A DNA stretch of 43,537 nt from Lachnospiraceae bacterium (GTDB lineage Bacteria > Bacillota > Clostridia > Lachnospirales > Lachnospiraceae), in assembly GCA_017434885.1 (NCBI GenBank), contig JAFSGE010000053.1, positions 1 to 43,537 on the forward strand, in the 5' to 3' direction. Position numbers and translations under genes: made by a program. Positions 25,934 to 34,590 of this stretch are shown one piece after another. The notes beneath the pieces are model-generated. The model saw nothing but the letters and a program-made list of their open reading frames with translations, did no database searches and was not told the DNA's origin. The stretch's first letter is position 1; every line of letters starts with the position of its first letter.

Positions 25934-28510
25934 ATGCGTACAAGTAAAAAGATTTTACTGGGTGTGTCCGGTCTCATCCTGGCAGTTATAGTGGGCTGGC
26001 TGGCATATTATCTGATTCATTACTATTTTTACAATGGATACAGGGATGATTTATCTTCCTATACTTATGAGCAGGGAAGTGAGTTTGTACCCATCAAGGA
26101 ATCTAAAAGTGATGTGGAAGGTATGGACCTTGCAGCAGAAAATGATAACTTAAAACTCTATGTAAACACTGCGACCGGTGAAGTGGCTGTTGTGGACAAG
26201 AGAAACGGACAGGTGACATATTCCAATCCTGCGGGAGCGGATGAAGATGCCATTGCCACAGAAACAAACAAAAATTATTTAAAATCACAGATTATCGTAG
26301 ATTATTTTAACGAAACAAGAACACAGGGAACCATGGATTCTTACAGCTTCTGTACTGCAAGAGAGCAGCTTGCGGCAGAGGGTATTGAAGGCGGCGTTCG
26401 TCTGATTTATACCATGGGTGATTTGACCAGTGAAACCGGTATTGTTCCCCAATACATCAGCGCGGCTACTTTGGAAGAAGTAATGTCCAAGATGCCGGAA
26501 AGTGATGCCAAGTTTACCGCAAAGAAGTTCGTGGAAAGTAAGGTGGCTGACGGCTATATGGAAATGCTGGAATCCACCGCAAAGGGTGCTTCCCAGCTTC
26601 GTAAGCTGAACAAGTACTTTGAGGCGGCAGGCTTTACTCAGGAAGATTACAACCGCGAAATGGAAAATTCCGGTGTAGAAGGTATCATACCGATTTCCTT
26701 CACCATTCCTTTGGAATATCGTCTGAATGAAGACTCTGTGGATGTTTCCATTCCCATGAGTGAAGTGCAGGAAGCAGGCGGCGGCGCGCTGTTCCGTATC
26801 CAGTTCCTTCGTTACCTTGGCACAGCAGGTACAGAGGAAGAGGGATATATGCTGGTACCTAACGGTTCAGGTTCCTTAATCAATTTTAACAACGGAAAAT
26901 CCACAGCGGCTGTATATTCCGAATACGTATACGGAATTGACCCTCTTGCTGCAGAATATACCGTGTTAGAAAATACAGATAAAGTAAAAATGGCACTGTT
27001 TGGTATTTTCAGAGAAAACAGCGGTGTGTTTGCAACCATTGAAGACGGCGCATCCTTTGCATACCTTTCTGCAGGAGTTGCAGGAAAAATCAATGAATAC
27101 AATTATGTATACCCTACATTTGTAGTAAGAGGAAACGATAAGTTATCCATGTTTGGTACTACCGGTAATGAGGCAGACCTTCCTGTTGTGGAAAAGAACT
27201 TTTATGATGCTAATATAACCGTGCGTTACACCATGCTTGCAGATGAAGATGCAAGCTATGCAGGCGCAGCAAACTATTACCGTGAAAGATTAGTGGAAGA
27301 AGGGGTTTTGACAGCAGCAGAAACAGCACAGGAAGATATTAAATTTTACTATGATGTTTTGGGCGGTATTGAAAAGACCAAATATTTCCTGGGAACACAG
27401 TATGACGGCATGTATACCATGACTACTTTTGAGCAGGCACAGGAAATGTCAAATGACCTTGCAGGAAACGGCATCACCAATCAGGTAATGAACTTCCAGG
27501 GATGGATGAACGGCGGTTATTATCATGAAGTAACTGACAGAATCCGTGTTCCTTTTGCTCTGGGTGGTAAATCGGGACTGGAAGAATTGAGTGCTACGGT
27601 TGAGGCAAACGGCGGAACCATGTATGCGGATGTTGCGATTCAGAAAGTATCCGAAACAACAGAGAGATATAACTGGAGCAATGAAACTGCGCGTTACTAC
27701 GGAACCGGTTATGTGGCAGAATTTGGACTGGTAAATCCTTCCACACTTCGTCAGACTTCAGGACTTGGATATGATGAGAACAGATATTATCTGGTATCTC
27801 CCAAATTCCTGATTCGCTATGCAGATAAATTTATTAAAAAAGTAGACGGATATGACATCAGCGGTGTTTCCTTAAGAGACTTAGGCGATGAGTTACACTC
27901 TGATAAGAGAAGAACCAATGTCATTGACAGAGAGGCGGCACTTGATGTTGTAAAAGGCAGACTTGACTTGCTTGGACAGACTGATAAGAAGGTAATGATG
28001 AATTCTGCAAATGATTATGCATTTGCTTATGCAGATGACATTATCAATGTACCCCTTTCGGACAATGATTATTACATTGTAGATGAGACAGTTCCTTTCT
28101 ATCAGATGCTCATTCACGGTTACATTGACTATTCGGGCAGTGTAATTAATTTAAGCGATACATACGATAAGGCTGATATTATACTCGGTCTTGTGGAGAC
28201 CGGTGCTTCCCCGCATTTCATTTTCTCATGGGAAAGCTCCAGTGATATGAAGAATACAGGTCTTAACAGATTTTACGCAACGACCTATGAGAACTGGAAA
28301 GAGGATGCAATTTCCATTTATACAGAGGTAAACGAAGCGTTAAAGAATGTAAACGGCGCATCCATGGTAAATCATGAAGTGCTTGAAGGCGGCGTGCGCG
28401 CTGTGACTTATGACAACGGAGTTACCATTTATGTCAATACAGGCACTACAGACCAGACAGTAAACGGTGTTACGGTACCGGCAAGAAATTACGGAATAGG
28501 AGGGAACTAA
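25934..28510 (+). CDS. Large membrane-anchored DUF5696-like protein, glycosidase-like architecture
   Basis: An 858-residue protein with one N-terminal membrane anchor (ILLGVSGLILAVIVGWLAYYL) and a large outside part. The order of a beta-rich N-terminal half, a central alpha/beta region (about 470-720) and a beta C-terminus resembles clan GH enzymes with a TIM barrel. The motifs FQGWMNGGYYH, VSLRDLGDELHSDK and YIVDETVPFYQMLIHGYIDY offer Asp/Glu candidates for catalysis. I know this class as DUF5696, often beside YIP1 and NHL genes near sugar ABC systems. No activity is established to my knowledge. A role trimming or guiding glycans at the cell surface is inference. Confidence 0.75.
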   Translation: MRTSKKILLGVSGLILAVIVGWLAYYLIHYYFYNGYRDDLSSYTYEQGSEFVPIKESKSDVEGMDLAAENDNLKLYVNTATGEVAVVDKRNGQVTYSNPAGADEDAIATETNKNYLKSQIIVDYFNETRTQGTMDSYSFCTAREQLAAEGIEGGVRLIYTMGDLTSETGIVPQYISAATLEEVMSKMPESDAKFTAKKFVESKVADGYMEMLESTAKGASQLRKLNKYFEAAGFTQEDYNREMENSGVEGIIPISFTIPLEYRLNEDSVDVSIPMSEVQEAGGGALFRIQFLRYLGTAGTEEEGYMLVPNGSGSLINFNNGKSTAAVYSEYVYGIDPLAAEYTVLENTDKVKMALFGIFRENSGVFATIEDGASFAYLSAGVAGKINEYNYVYPTFVVRGNDKLSMFGTTGNEADLPVVEKNFYDANITVRYTMLADEDASYAGAANYYRERLVEEGVLTAAETAQEDIKFYYDVLGGIEKTKYFLGTQYDGMYTMTTFEQAQEMSNDLAGNGITNQVMNFQGWMNGGYYHEVTDRIRVPFALGGKSGLEELSATVEANGGTMYADVAIQKVSETTERYNWSNETARYYGTGYVAEFGLVNPSTLRQTSGLGYDENRYYLVSPKFLIRYADKFIKKVDGYDISGVSLRDLGDELHSDKRRTNVIDREAALDVVKGRLDLLGQTDKKVMMNSANDYAFAYADDIINVPLSDNDYYIVDETVPFYQMLIHGYIDYSGSVINLSDTYDKADIILGLVETGASPHFIFSWESSSDMKNTGLNRFYATTYENWKEDAISIYTEVNEALKNVNGASMVNHEVLEGGVRAVTYDNGVTIYVNTGTTDQTVNGVTVPARNYGIGGN

Positions 28511-28513
28511 AAA

Positions 28514-29434
28514 ATGAACAGAAAAAGAACAAAAATGTCCCTCACAACCAGAAGAAGTATTAACGGCTACCTTTTTATCATGCCCTGGCTGATTGGTTTT
28601 ATCGTGTTTTATCTGCGAAGCCTGATTATGTCCGTACAGTTTTCCTTATCGGAGCTGACGGTAAATCCCGGTGGTGGTTACACACTGGAATTTGTGGGAC
28701 TTGAAAATTTTATTTATGCATTCCGTGTACACGGAAGTTTCAAGCAGATACTGACAACTTCCGTGGGAAATATGCTGATAGACGTTCCGCTGATTACCTT
28801 TTTCAGTTTGTTTATGGCAATTCTTTTGAACAAGAAGTTCCCCGGAAGAACTTTGGTAAGAGCCATTTTCTTCCTGCCGGTTATTTTAAATTCCGGTGCG
28901 ATTCAGGATGCCATGGACTTGGCGAGAGCAATGATGAGCGGCGGTATTTCTAATGCCAGTGCGGAAATTGCGGAAGCGGCGTCCGGCAGTGGTGTGAGCA
29001 TTGATTATTATATTCAGATGTTTACCTCGTTGGGACTTCCTGACGTGATTATTGAATATGTATCCGGTGCGGTAGGGCGTATCAGTGAAATTATCAATGC
29101 GTCCGGTGTACAGATTGTCATCTTTATCGCAGCCCTGCAGTCCATTCCGGGTTCCATGTATGAGGTTGCCAAAATCGAAGGTGCAACGGGATACGAAACT
29201 TTTTGGAAGGTTACCTTCCCTATGGTAATGCCGCACATCATTACCAACGTGGTTTATACCGTAGTAGACAGCTTTGCAGATTCAGAGGTTGTTGAATTGG
29301 CATATGATGTAGCATTTACACAGAATAATTACGGACTCAGTTCTGTATTCAGTCTGGTGTCCACCATTGTTACCTGTCTGATACTGGTACTTGTCTGCCG
29401 GTTTATTCAGAAGCGTACATTCTACTATAACTAG
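28514..29434 (+). CDS. Carbohydrate ABC transporter permease, MalF/LplB-like, pair 2
   Basis: A 306-residue CUT1 permease with six hydrophobic segments and the coupling loop YEVAKIEGATGYETFWKVTFP. Compared with the pair 1 permease it carries a longer external loop (about residues 135-190, DLARAMMSGGISNAS through VSGAVGRISEI), which may contact a different binding protein. ATG 28514 has an AGGAGGG RBS that lies in the end of the DUF5696-like gene (gap 3 bp), so the second transporter is part of the same operon. Confidence 0.92.
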   Translation: MNRKRTKMSLTTRRSINGYLFIMPWLIGFIVFYLRSLIMSVQFSLSELTVNPGGGYTLEFVGLENFIYAFRVHGSFKQILTTSVGNMLIDVPLITFFSLFMAILLNKKFPGRTLVRAIFFLPVILNSGAIQDAMDLARAMMSGGISNASAEIAEAASGSGVSIDYYIQMFTSLGLPDVIIEYVSGAVGRISEIINASGVQIVIFIAALQSIPGSMYEVAKIEGATGYETFWKVTFPMVMPHIITNVVYTVVDSFADSEVVELAYDVAFTQNNYGLSSVFSLVSTIVTCLILVLVCRFIQKRTFYYN

Positions 29435-29449
29435 GAAAGGAGAAGAAAG

Positions 29450-30445
29450 ATGGATTTATCACTGAAATCATTGCAGGCCAAATGGGAAGCGATGAAAAGC
29501 GACACCCAGTTTGCAAACGACAGAAAACGTTGGGCATCCAATGTAAAGAAGTTTATTTTGGGACTGTTTAAGTTGGTTATCATTGTAGGTATCTGCTATG
29601 TTATTTTAGGTCCGGTTATCGGTATTATCAGCAGTTCTTTTTTCTCCGATTCCGATACCTACAATCCGATGGTATACCTGATTCCTCAGGAACCGACGCT
29701 GGAGCGTTACAAAATTGCCATCGAATACTTGAACTATGGAAAAACCATGACGGCATCATTGCTTTATTCGCTGACATTGATGCTGGTGCAGGTATTTATC
29801 TGCTCCATGGTAGGCTATGGCTTCGCAAGATACAAATTTCCGTTTAAGAATTTGTTGTTCGGCTGCGTGGTTGTGATGATTGTTATTCCTGTTCACACCA
29901 TCATGCTTCCGCTGTACATGACTTTTGCGAAATTTGATGTCTTTGGAATTATAGAAGCAACAGGGGGATCGGCTGTCAATCTCCTGTCTACACCGGTGCC
30001 GATGTACATTATGACATTCTTCGGCTGTGGACTAAGGTCAGGACTTTACATTTACATCTTTAACCAGTTCTTCCGCGGACTTCCCAAGGAAATTGAGGAA
30101 GCAGCTTTCGTGGACGGAGCAGGAACATGGTACACCTATTTCCGTATCATGCTGGTAAATGCAATTCCTTCCGTAATTACCGTAGCGATTTTCTCTATGG
30201 TTTGGCAGTACAATGATACTTTCTATGCGCGATTGTTTGTGATTAGCGACGATTTGGTTATCAGTAAGAAGATATCCACCATTGAGGCATCCATTTCCAA
30301 CGTGGAAAAAATCCTGGATCCCAAGATTCTGGAGCTGTTCCTTGATGCGGGTATTGTACTTGTCATGATTCCTATCATTATCATTTATGTTGCTCTTCAG
30401 AAACAGTTTATAGAAGGCGTGGAGCGAAGCGGTATCGTAGGATAG
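29450..30445 (+). CDS. Carbohydrate ABC transporter permease, MalG/YtcP-like, pair 2
   Basis: A 331-residue CUT1 permease. An N-terminal cytoplasmic stretch of about 38 residues (SLKSLQAKWEAMKSDTQ) is followed by six hydrophobic segments. The coupling loop EEAAFVDGAGTWYTYFRIM, the MIVIPVHTIMLPLYM segment and the final QKQFIEGVERSGIVG tail are standard for MalG-type subunits. ATG 29450 has AAAGGAGAAG upstream, 15 bp after the partner permease. The probable binding proteins for this pair are the lipoproteins encoded at 30492 and 32484. Confidence 0.92.
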   Translation: MDLSLKSLQAKWEAMKSDTQFANDRKRWASNVKKFILGLFKLVIIVGICYVILGPVIGIISSSFFSDSDTYNPMVYLIPQEPTLERYKIAIEYLNYGKTMTASLLYSLTLMLVQVFICSMVGYGFARYKFPFKNLLFGCVVVMIVIPVHTIMLPLYMTFAKFDVFGIIEATGGSAVNLLSTPVPMYIMTFFGCGLRSGLYIYIFNQFFRGLPKEIEEAAFVDGAGTWYTYFRIMLVNAIPSVITVAIFSMVWQYNDTFYARLFVISDDLVISKKISTIEASISNVEKILDPKILELFLDAGIVLVMIPIIIIYVALQKQFIEGVERSGIVG

Positions 30446-30491
30446 TGACACGCTTTCCCAAATTTCAACAATCAAAAAGGAGGAGAAAAAG

Positions 30492-32399
30492 TTGAAAGCA
30501 AGAAAAATCACGGCATTATTGCTTACAGCAGCTATGACACTTAGTTTAGTAGCCTGTGGCGGTAGTGCAACAACCGAAACAACTGCAGAGACAACTGAAA
30601 CAACTGCAGAAACAACTGAACCCGCTGCAGAAGCAGCAACAGAAGAAACAGCAGAAGCACCTGCTGAGGAAGTAGCTCCTGTAACTCCCAGCATTGACTT
30701 CGAAGACGGCGTATTCGGATTTGTTGGTAACGATAAGAGCGTGACAACAGCAGCTGATGACGCAGTATTCTCAGTAGAAGATTACAATGGTTCTAAAGCA
30801 CTTAAAGTAACACCTCAGGGAAAGATGCCTTACGTTGGTATTCAGGTAGATGCACTTCTTGGTGATAACATTGCAAACTTAAAGACCATCGAAATGTCTA
30901 TCGGTATCGAAAATCCTGATGGAACATTTTACGCATCATCCGGTAATATTTATGCCTTTGTAGGAGAAGATGCAGTTAAGACAAATGCAGCATGGTCTGT
31001 ATATCTTGAAACAGTAAATCCTAAGACAGTCAGCTATACACTTGCTGATGGTCAGGCATTTGTAGCGGGTAACTATATCGTAGTTTCCTTAGAAGTAGAT
31101 AACGGTAAGACAGACGGCGCAACACAGGCTAATATGTATATTGATAATATTACCTTTAAGGATGCGGCAGGAAATGTGCTTGCAGCTGATACTTCCGCTG
31201 AATATGTTGCAGCAAGTTCAGGTCCTGACAGATCTAACTTATATGCTGTTACAGGCGCAGTTGAATTCGCAGATTTTGCATGCAGCGGTGACGGCTGGGC
31301 ACAGAACGGATTTGATATGCCTCAGGAAATTATCGACGCATTGGTACCCGGAAGTGTAGTAGAAATTACATACACATCTGAATCCGGAGATATGTGGATT
31401 GTAATGCCCGATGCAGCAGCAGGCTGGATGAGAGTAGGCGTAGGTAACGCAGACGGAAGCGGCAGCGATGATGCTTACAGAAATAACTCCAAGAATACTT
31501 GCCAGATTACATATGAACAGATTGCAGCTTTATGCGGAGATGATGTATCTGCATGGGGTGCAAGAATGCAGTGTGAATCTGATACAGCTTGGGAAGTTCA
31601 GGCTATCAAGGTTGGTATGCAGGCACCTGCTTACGGTGTAGCCGGTGGTGTTGAATTTGCAAACTTTGCATGCAACGGTGATGGTTGGGCACAGAACGGA
31701 TTTGATATGCCTCAGGAAATTATTGATGCATTGGTACCCGGAAGTGTAGTAGAAATTACATACACATCCGAATCCGGAGATATGTGGATTGTAATGCCTG
31801 ATGCAGCAGCAGGTTGGATGAGAGTAGGCGTAGGTAACGCAGACGGAAGCGGCAGTGCAGATGCAGTTACTGATGGCAGCAAGTGTTATGTAACATATGA
31901 ACAGATTGCAGCAGTATGTGGTGATGATGTGTCCACATGGGGTGCAAGAATGCAGTGTGAATCTGATACAGCTTGGGAAGTTCAGGCAGTTAAGGTGGGC
32001 ACAGCAACACAGTTTAAGCCTCTTAAGAATCTTGTAGAGTTCCCTGACTTTGCATGTACCGGTGGTGCTTGGTCACAGAATGGTTTTGCAATGCCTCAGG
32101 AAATCCTTGATGCATTGGTACCCGGTAGTGTTGTAACAATTTCCTACACAAGTGAAACCGGTGATATGTGGGTTGTTATGAACGAAGCAGCAGCAGGCTG
32201 GATGAGAGTCGGACAGGGTAATGCAGACGGAAGCGGAAGTGCAGCAGCAGCTTGCAACGGAAGTGTTTGTCAGGTGCCTTATGAAATGATTGCAGCGCTT
32301 TGCAGCGACGATGTATCTACATGGGGAAGCACAATGCAGTGCGAATCCTCAGGCGCTTGGGAAGTATTAAGCGTAGCTGTCGGACAGTCAGCAGAGTAA
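30492..32399 (+). CDS. Lipoprotein with three tandem ~129-residue repeats, probable glycan-binding
   Basis: A 635-residue lipoprotein (lipobox LVAC) with a Thr/Glu low-complexity linker, a first beta-rich domain (about residues 65-245), and three repeats starting at residues 257, 387 and 515 with VEFADFAC/VEFANFAC/VEFPDFAC. Each repeat carries an AQNGF or SQNGF motif, PQEIIDALVPGSVVEI, SGDMWIVM, AAAGWMRVG and GARMQCES or similar. Repeats 1 and 2 share 164 of 169 bases in their core, all five changes being synonymous. The conserved Trp residues and surface location suggest a multivalent carbohydrate-binding protein, which is inference. Start is TTG 30492 with RBS AAGGAGGAG. Confidence 0.82.
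   Translation: MKARKITALLLTAAMTLSLVACGGSATTETTAETTETTAETTEPAAEAATEETAEAPAEEVAPVTPSIDFEDGVFGFVGNDKSVTTAADDAVFSVEDYNGSKALKVTPQGKMPYVGIQVDALLGDNIANLKTIEMSIGIENPDGTFYASSGNIYAFVGEDAVKTNAAWSVYLETVNPKTVSYTLADGQAFVAGNYIVVSLEVDNGKTDGATQANMYIDNITFKDAAGNVLAADTSAEYVAASSGPDRSNLYAVTGAVEFADFACSGDGWAQNGFDMPQEIIDALVPGSVVEITYTSESGDMWIVMPDAAAGWMRVGVGNADGSGSDDAYRNNSKNTCQITYEQIAALCGDDVSAWGARMQCESDTAWEVQAIKVGMQAPAYGVAGGVEFANFACNGDGWAQNGFDMPQEIIDALVPGSVVEITYTSESGDMWIVMPDAAAGWMRVGVGNADGSGSADAVTDGSKCYVTYEQIAAVCGDDVSTWGARMQCESDTAWEVQAVKVGTATQFKPLKNLVEFPDFACTGGAWSQNGFAMPQEILDALVPGSVVTISYTSETGDMWVVMNEAAAGWMRVGQGNADGSGSAAAACNGSVCQVPYEMIAALCSDDVSTWGSTMQCESSGAWEVLSVAVGQSAE
31297..31855 (+). repeat. Near-identical tandem repeat cores in the lipoprotein gene
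   Basis: 31297-31465 and 31687-31855 are 169-bp cores offset by 390 bp that differ at five third-codon positions only. A more diverged third copy begins at about 32034. This is recent duplication or gene conversion within a coding region. Confidence 0.9.
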
Positions 32400-32410
32400 A
32401 GGTATCATTT

Positions 32411-32446
32411 TGTTTCGGCGGTGCAGAAAGCCTGCCCGCCGGAACA
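32411..32446 (+). other. Very stable intergenic mRNA hairpin
   Basis: An 11-bp outer stem (32411-32421 with 32436-32446) and a 4-bp inner stem (32423-32426 with 32432-32435) are separated by one bulged T, loop AAAGC. No T tract follows, so it is not a plain terminator. It lies between two lipoprotein genes and may stabilise or process the mRNA to set relative amounts. Confidence 0.7.
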
Positions 32447-32483
32447 TAGATAGATTGACAAGAAAATAGGAGGAATAAGAAGA

Positions 32484-33926
32484 ATGAAATTATATAAGAA
32501 ATTACTTGCACTTGGCCTTTGCGCAGCAATGACACTTAGCGTAGTAGCTTGTGGTGGCGGCGCAGAGACAACTACAGCAGGAACAGAATCTGCTTCCACA
32601 GAAAGCGCAGCTACAGAAACAGAAGCTGCTGCAACAGAATCTACAGGAGAAGCTACTCTTGTACATGAAGGTTCCGAACCCAGAACCATCAGAATCGGTA
32701 CATGGTATGACCATTACTATGACAGTACACATACAGACATCCATGATGACCCCAGTGTAGCTGACGAAGAGCTTGCTCAGGCACACTTTGATGTTGTAAA
32801 AGAAGTAGAAGAGAAGTATAACGTTAAGCTTGAATTCGTTAACCTTACATGGACCGGTATTCAGGAATCCATCAATACTTCCATCTTAGCAGGTCAGCCT
32901 GACTGTGATATTTACGAAGTAGACTTGAGCTTTGGTATTCCTGCAGCTTTGAACGGATATGCAATTAACCTTGCAGAAATCCTTCCTGCAGAAAATGATC
33001 TTTTCAATGATCAGATGATTTTCTCTCAGGTAAATATCGGTAAAGATGACGGCAGCGTATACCTGTTCCAGGGAAACAGTGCTGAAATGTTATTAGCTAA
33101 CACATATATGCTTGCATTCAATAAGCAGATGCTTGATGAAGCAGGTCTTGAAGACCCCAACGCTCTCTATGAAAGAGGCGAGTGGACATGGGATAAGTGG
33201 AGAGAGTATATGATTACTCTTACACAGGATACAGACGGTGACGGTGTAACAGATATTTATGGTTACGGTTCTCGTTGGGATTTCCTTGTTTACAACCTTA
33301 CTATGAGTAACGGTACAACAATCGCTTCCAGCGAAACAGAAAACCTTTCCAGTCCCGAAGTAACAGAATGTCTTGACTTCATCTACAATATGTACAATGT
33401 AGATAAGGTTGCTAAGCCTTGGAACGCAGAAGATTTCGACAGCAACATGAACTCCTATGTAAACGGTGAAGTTGCATGCTGGATTGACGCAGCTTGGATT
33501 TCCTCCTCCAACAACAATGCAGGTCTTGAATTTGACGTTATCTGGAGTCCTTGGCCTATCGGACCTAGCGGTGACGAAGCAACCAACAAGTTCAAAAACG
33601 TATCCTCAGGTAATGCTTGGATGATTCCTGCAGGTACAGAAAATCCTGAATTGGTTTACAGCGCATTTGCTGATTGGCAGAACTGGTACCATGGCGATAC
33701 CGACCTTCGTGACGGTGACCTTACATGGTGGGAAGACTGCGCGGTAACAGAAGAAAACTACGCAGTAATGGAATACATGGGAGCAAGAGGCGCATTTGAC
33801 CTTTGGAACGCTCTTGGTCTTGAATGGGATTGGTCCGCAATCTTAACAGGCGAAATGACTGCTGCTCAGTTCCAGGAGACATATAAGCAGAGCGTACAGG
33901 ATGCTCTTGACGGTTTCTATAAGTAA
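32484..33926 (+). CDS. Extracellular solute-binding lipoprotein (sugar ABC importer), pair 2
   Basis: A 480-residue type 1 solute-binding protein with signal peptide, lipobox VVAC and a Thr/Glu/Ala-rich linker. The fold is seen in RTIRIGTWYDHYYD at the start, GQPDCDIYEVDLSF, YMLAFNKQMLDEAGLEDPN and WTWDKWREYMITL. A calcium-loop-like DTDGDGVTDIYGYG follows, which is common in family 1 sugar-binding proteins of Clostridia, and aromatic residues later (WSPWPIG, WQNWYHG) fit a sugar pocket. ATG 32484 has an AGGAGG RBS. It probably serves the permeases at 28514-30445. Its ligand is likely an oligosaccharide but cannot be named. Confidence 0.9.
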   Translation: MKLYKKLLALGLCAAMTLSVVACGGGAETTTAGTESASTESAATETEAAATESTGEATLVHEGSEPRTIRIGTWYDHYYDSTHTDIHDDPSVADEELAQAHFDVVKEVEEKYNVKLEFVNLTWTGIQESINTSILAGQPDCDIYEVDLSFGIPAALNGYAINLAEILPAENDLFNDQMIFSQVNIGKDDGSVYLFQGNSAEMLLANTYMLAFNKQMLDEAGLEDPNALYERGEWTWDKWREYMITLTQDTDGDGVTDIYGYGSRWDFLVYNLTMSNGTTIASSETENLSSPEVTECLDFIYNMYNVDKVAKPWNAEDFDSNMNSYVNGEVACWIDAAWISSSNNNAGLEFDVIWSPWPIGPSGDEATNKFKNVSSGNAWMIPAGTENPELVYSAFADWQNWYHGDTDLRDGDLTWWEDCAVTEENYAVMEYMGARGAFDLWNALGLEWDWSAILTGEMTAAQFQETYKQSVQDALDGFYK

Positions 33927-33948
33927 TTTTTAAGGGAGGATACTCACA

Positions 33949-34584
33949 GTGTTTCAAAATGATAGTGCTATCGGAAGAATAATGAATCTTCTGGTTGATA
34001 TCTTATATGTAGGAATACTGTGGGTGGTCACATCCCTTCCCATTGTAACGGCAGGGACTGCTACGGTGGCGGCATATTATGCCATGTCAAAGTCGGTAAG
34101 GCGCAAAACGGGCTACATCGGCAAAGAGTTTATGCGTTCCTTCAAGACAAATTTCAGGCAGTCTCTTCCGCTTACAATTTTATTTTTGATTATATTGGCG
34201 GTTTTAAGCATAGATATTTGGTATGTATGGACCAATGACAGCAAAACAAACAGTTCCATTTTTATGGTTTTGGTTTTAATTTTGTTTCTATTTGCAGGAA
34301 TTGCAATATATAGTTTTCCGCTTCTTTCCAGGTTTGTTACGGGAAATGTAAATCTTTTCCGGATGGCATTCGTGGTGATGTTCCGGTTTTTGCCGGTAAC
34401 GGCTTTAATGATGCTCTTTACAATGGTAGCGGGGATAGGAATTTATCTGATGCCCTGGACAGTATTTGTGATTCCGGGAGGATATCTTTATGCGCTGACA
34501 TTTCCAATGGAATGGGTAATGAAGAAGATAATGCCGGCAGCAGAAGAGGGTAGTGATGAAGCAGAAAAGTGGTATTACAGTTGA
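33949..34584 (+). CDS. YesL-like membrane protein (DUF624), second copy
   Basis: A 211-residue integral membrane protein of the DUF624/YesL family. The YesL-like block LWVVTSLPIVTAGTATVAAYYAM is at about residues 24-46, with further hydrophobic segments at LPLTILFLIILAVLSIDIWY, SIFMVLVLILFLFAGIAIY and ALMMLFTMVAGIGIYLMPW. The tail EAEKWYYS parallels DAWYYE of the copy at 18240. GTG 33949 has an AGGGAGGA RBS, 22 bp after the solute-binding protein. One YesL therefore accompanies each half of the locus. Function is unknown. Confidence 0.85.
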   Translation: MFQNDSAIGRIMNLLVDILYVGILWVVTSLPIVTAGTATVAAYYAMSKSVRRKTGYIGKEFMRSFKTNFRQSLPLTILFLIILAVLSIDIWYVWTNDSKTNSSIFMVLVLILFLFAGIAIYSFPLLSRFVTGNVNLFRMAFVVMFRFLPVTALMMLFTMVAGIGIYLMPWTVFVIPGGYLYALTFPMEWVMKKIMPAAEEGSDEAEKWYYS

Positions 34585-34590
34585 GGTGTT

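Noticed and set aside
26934-28510. Assigning the DUF5696-like protein to a named glycoside hydrolase family
   Set aside because: The resemblance is only architectural. Family-defining catalytic motifs could not be matched by reading alone.
32455-32460. TTGACA before the second binding-protein gene as a promoter
   Set aside because: The RBS and start codon follow within 30 bp and there is no -10 at the right distance.
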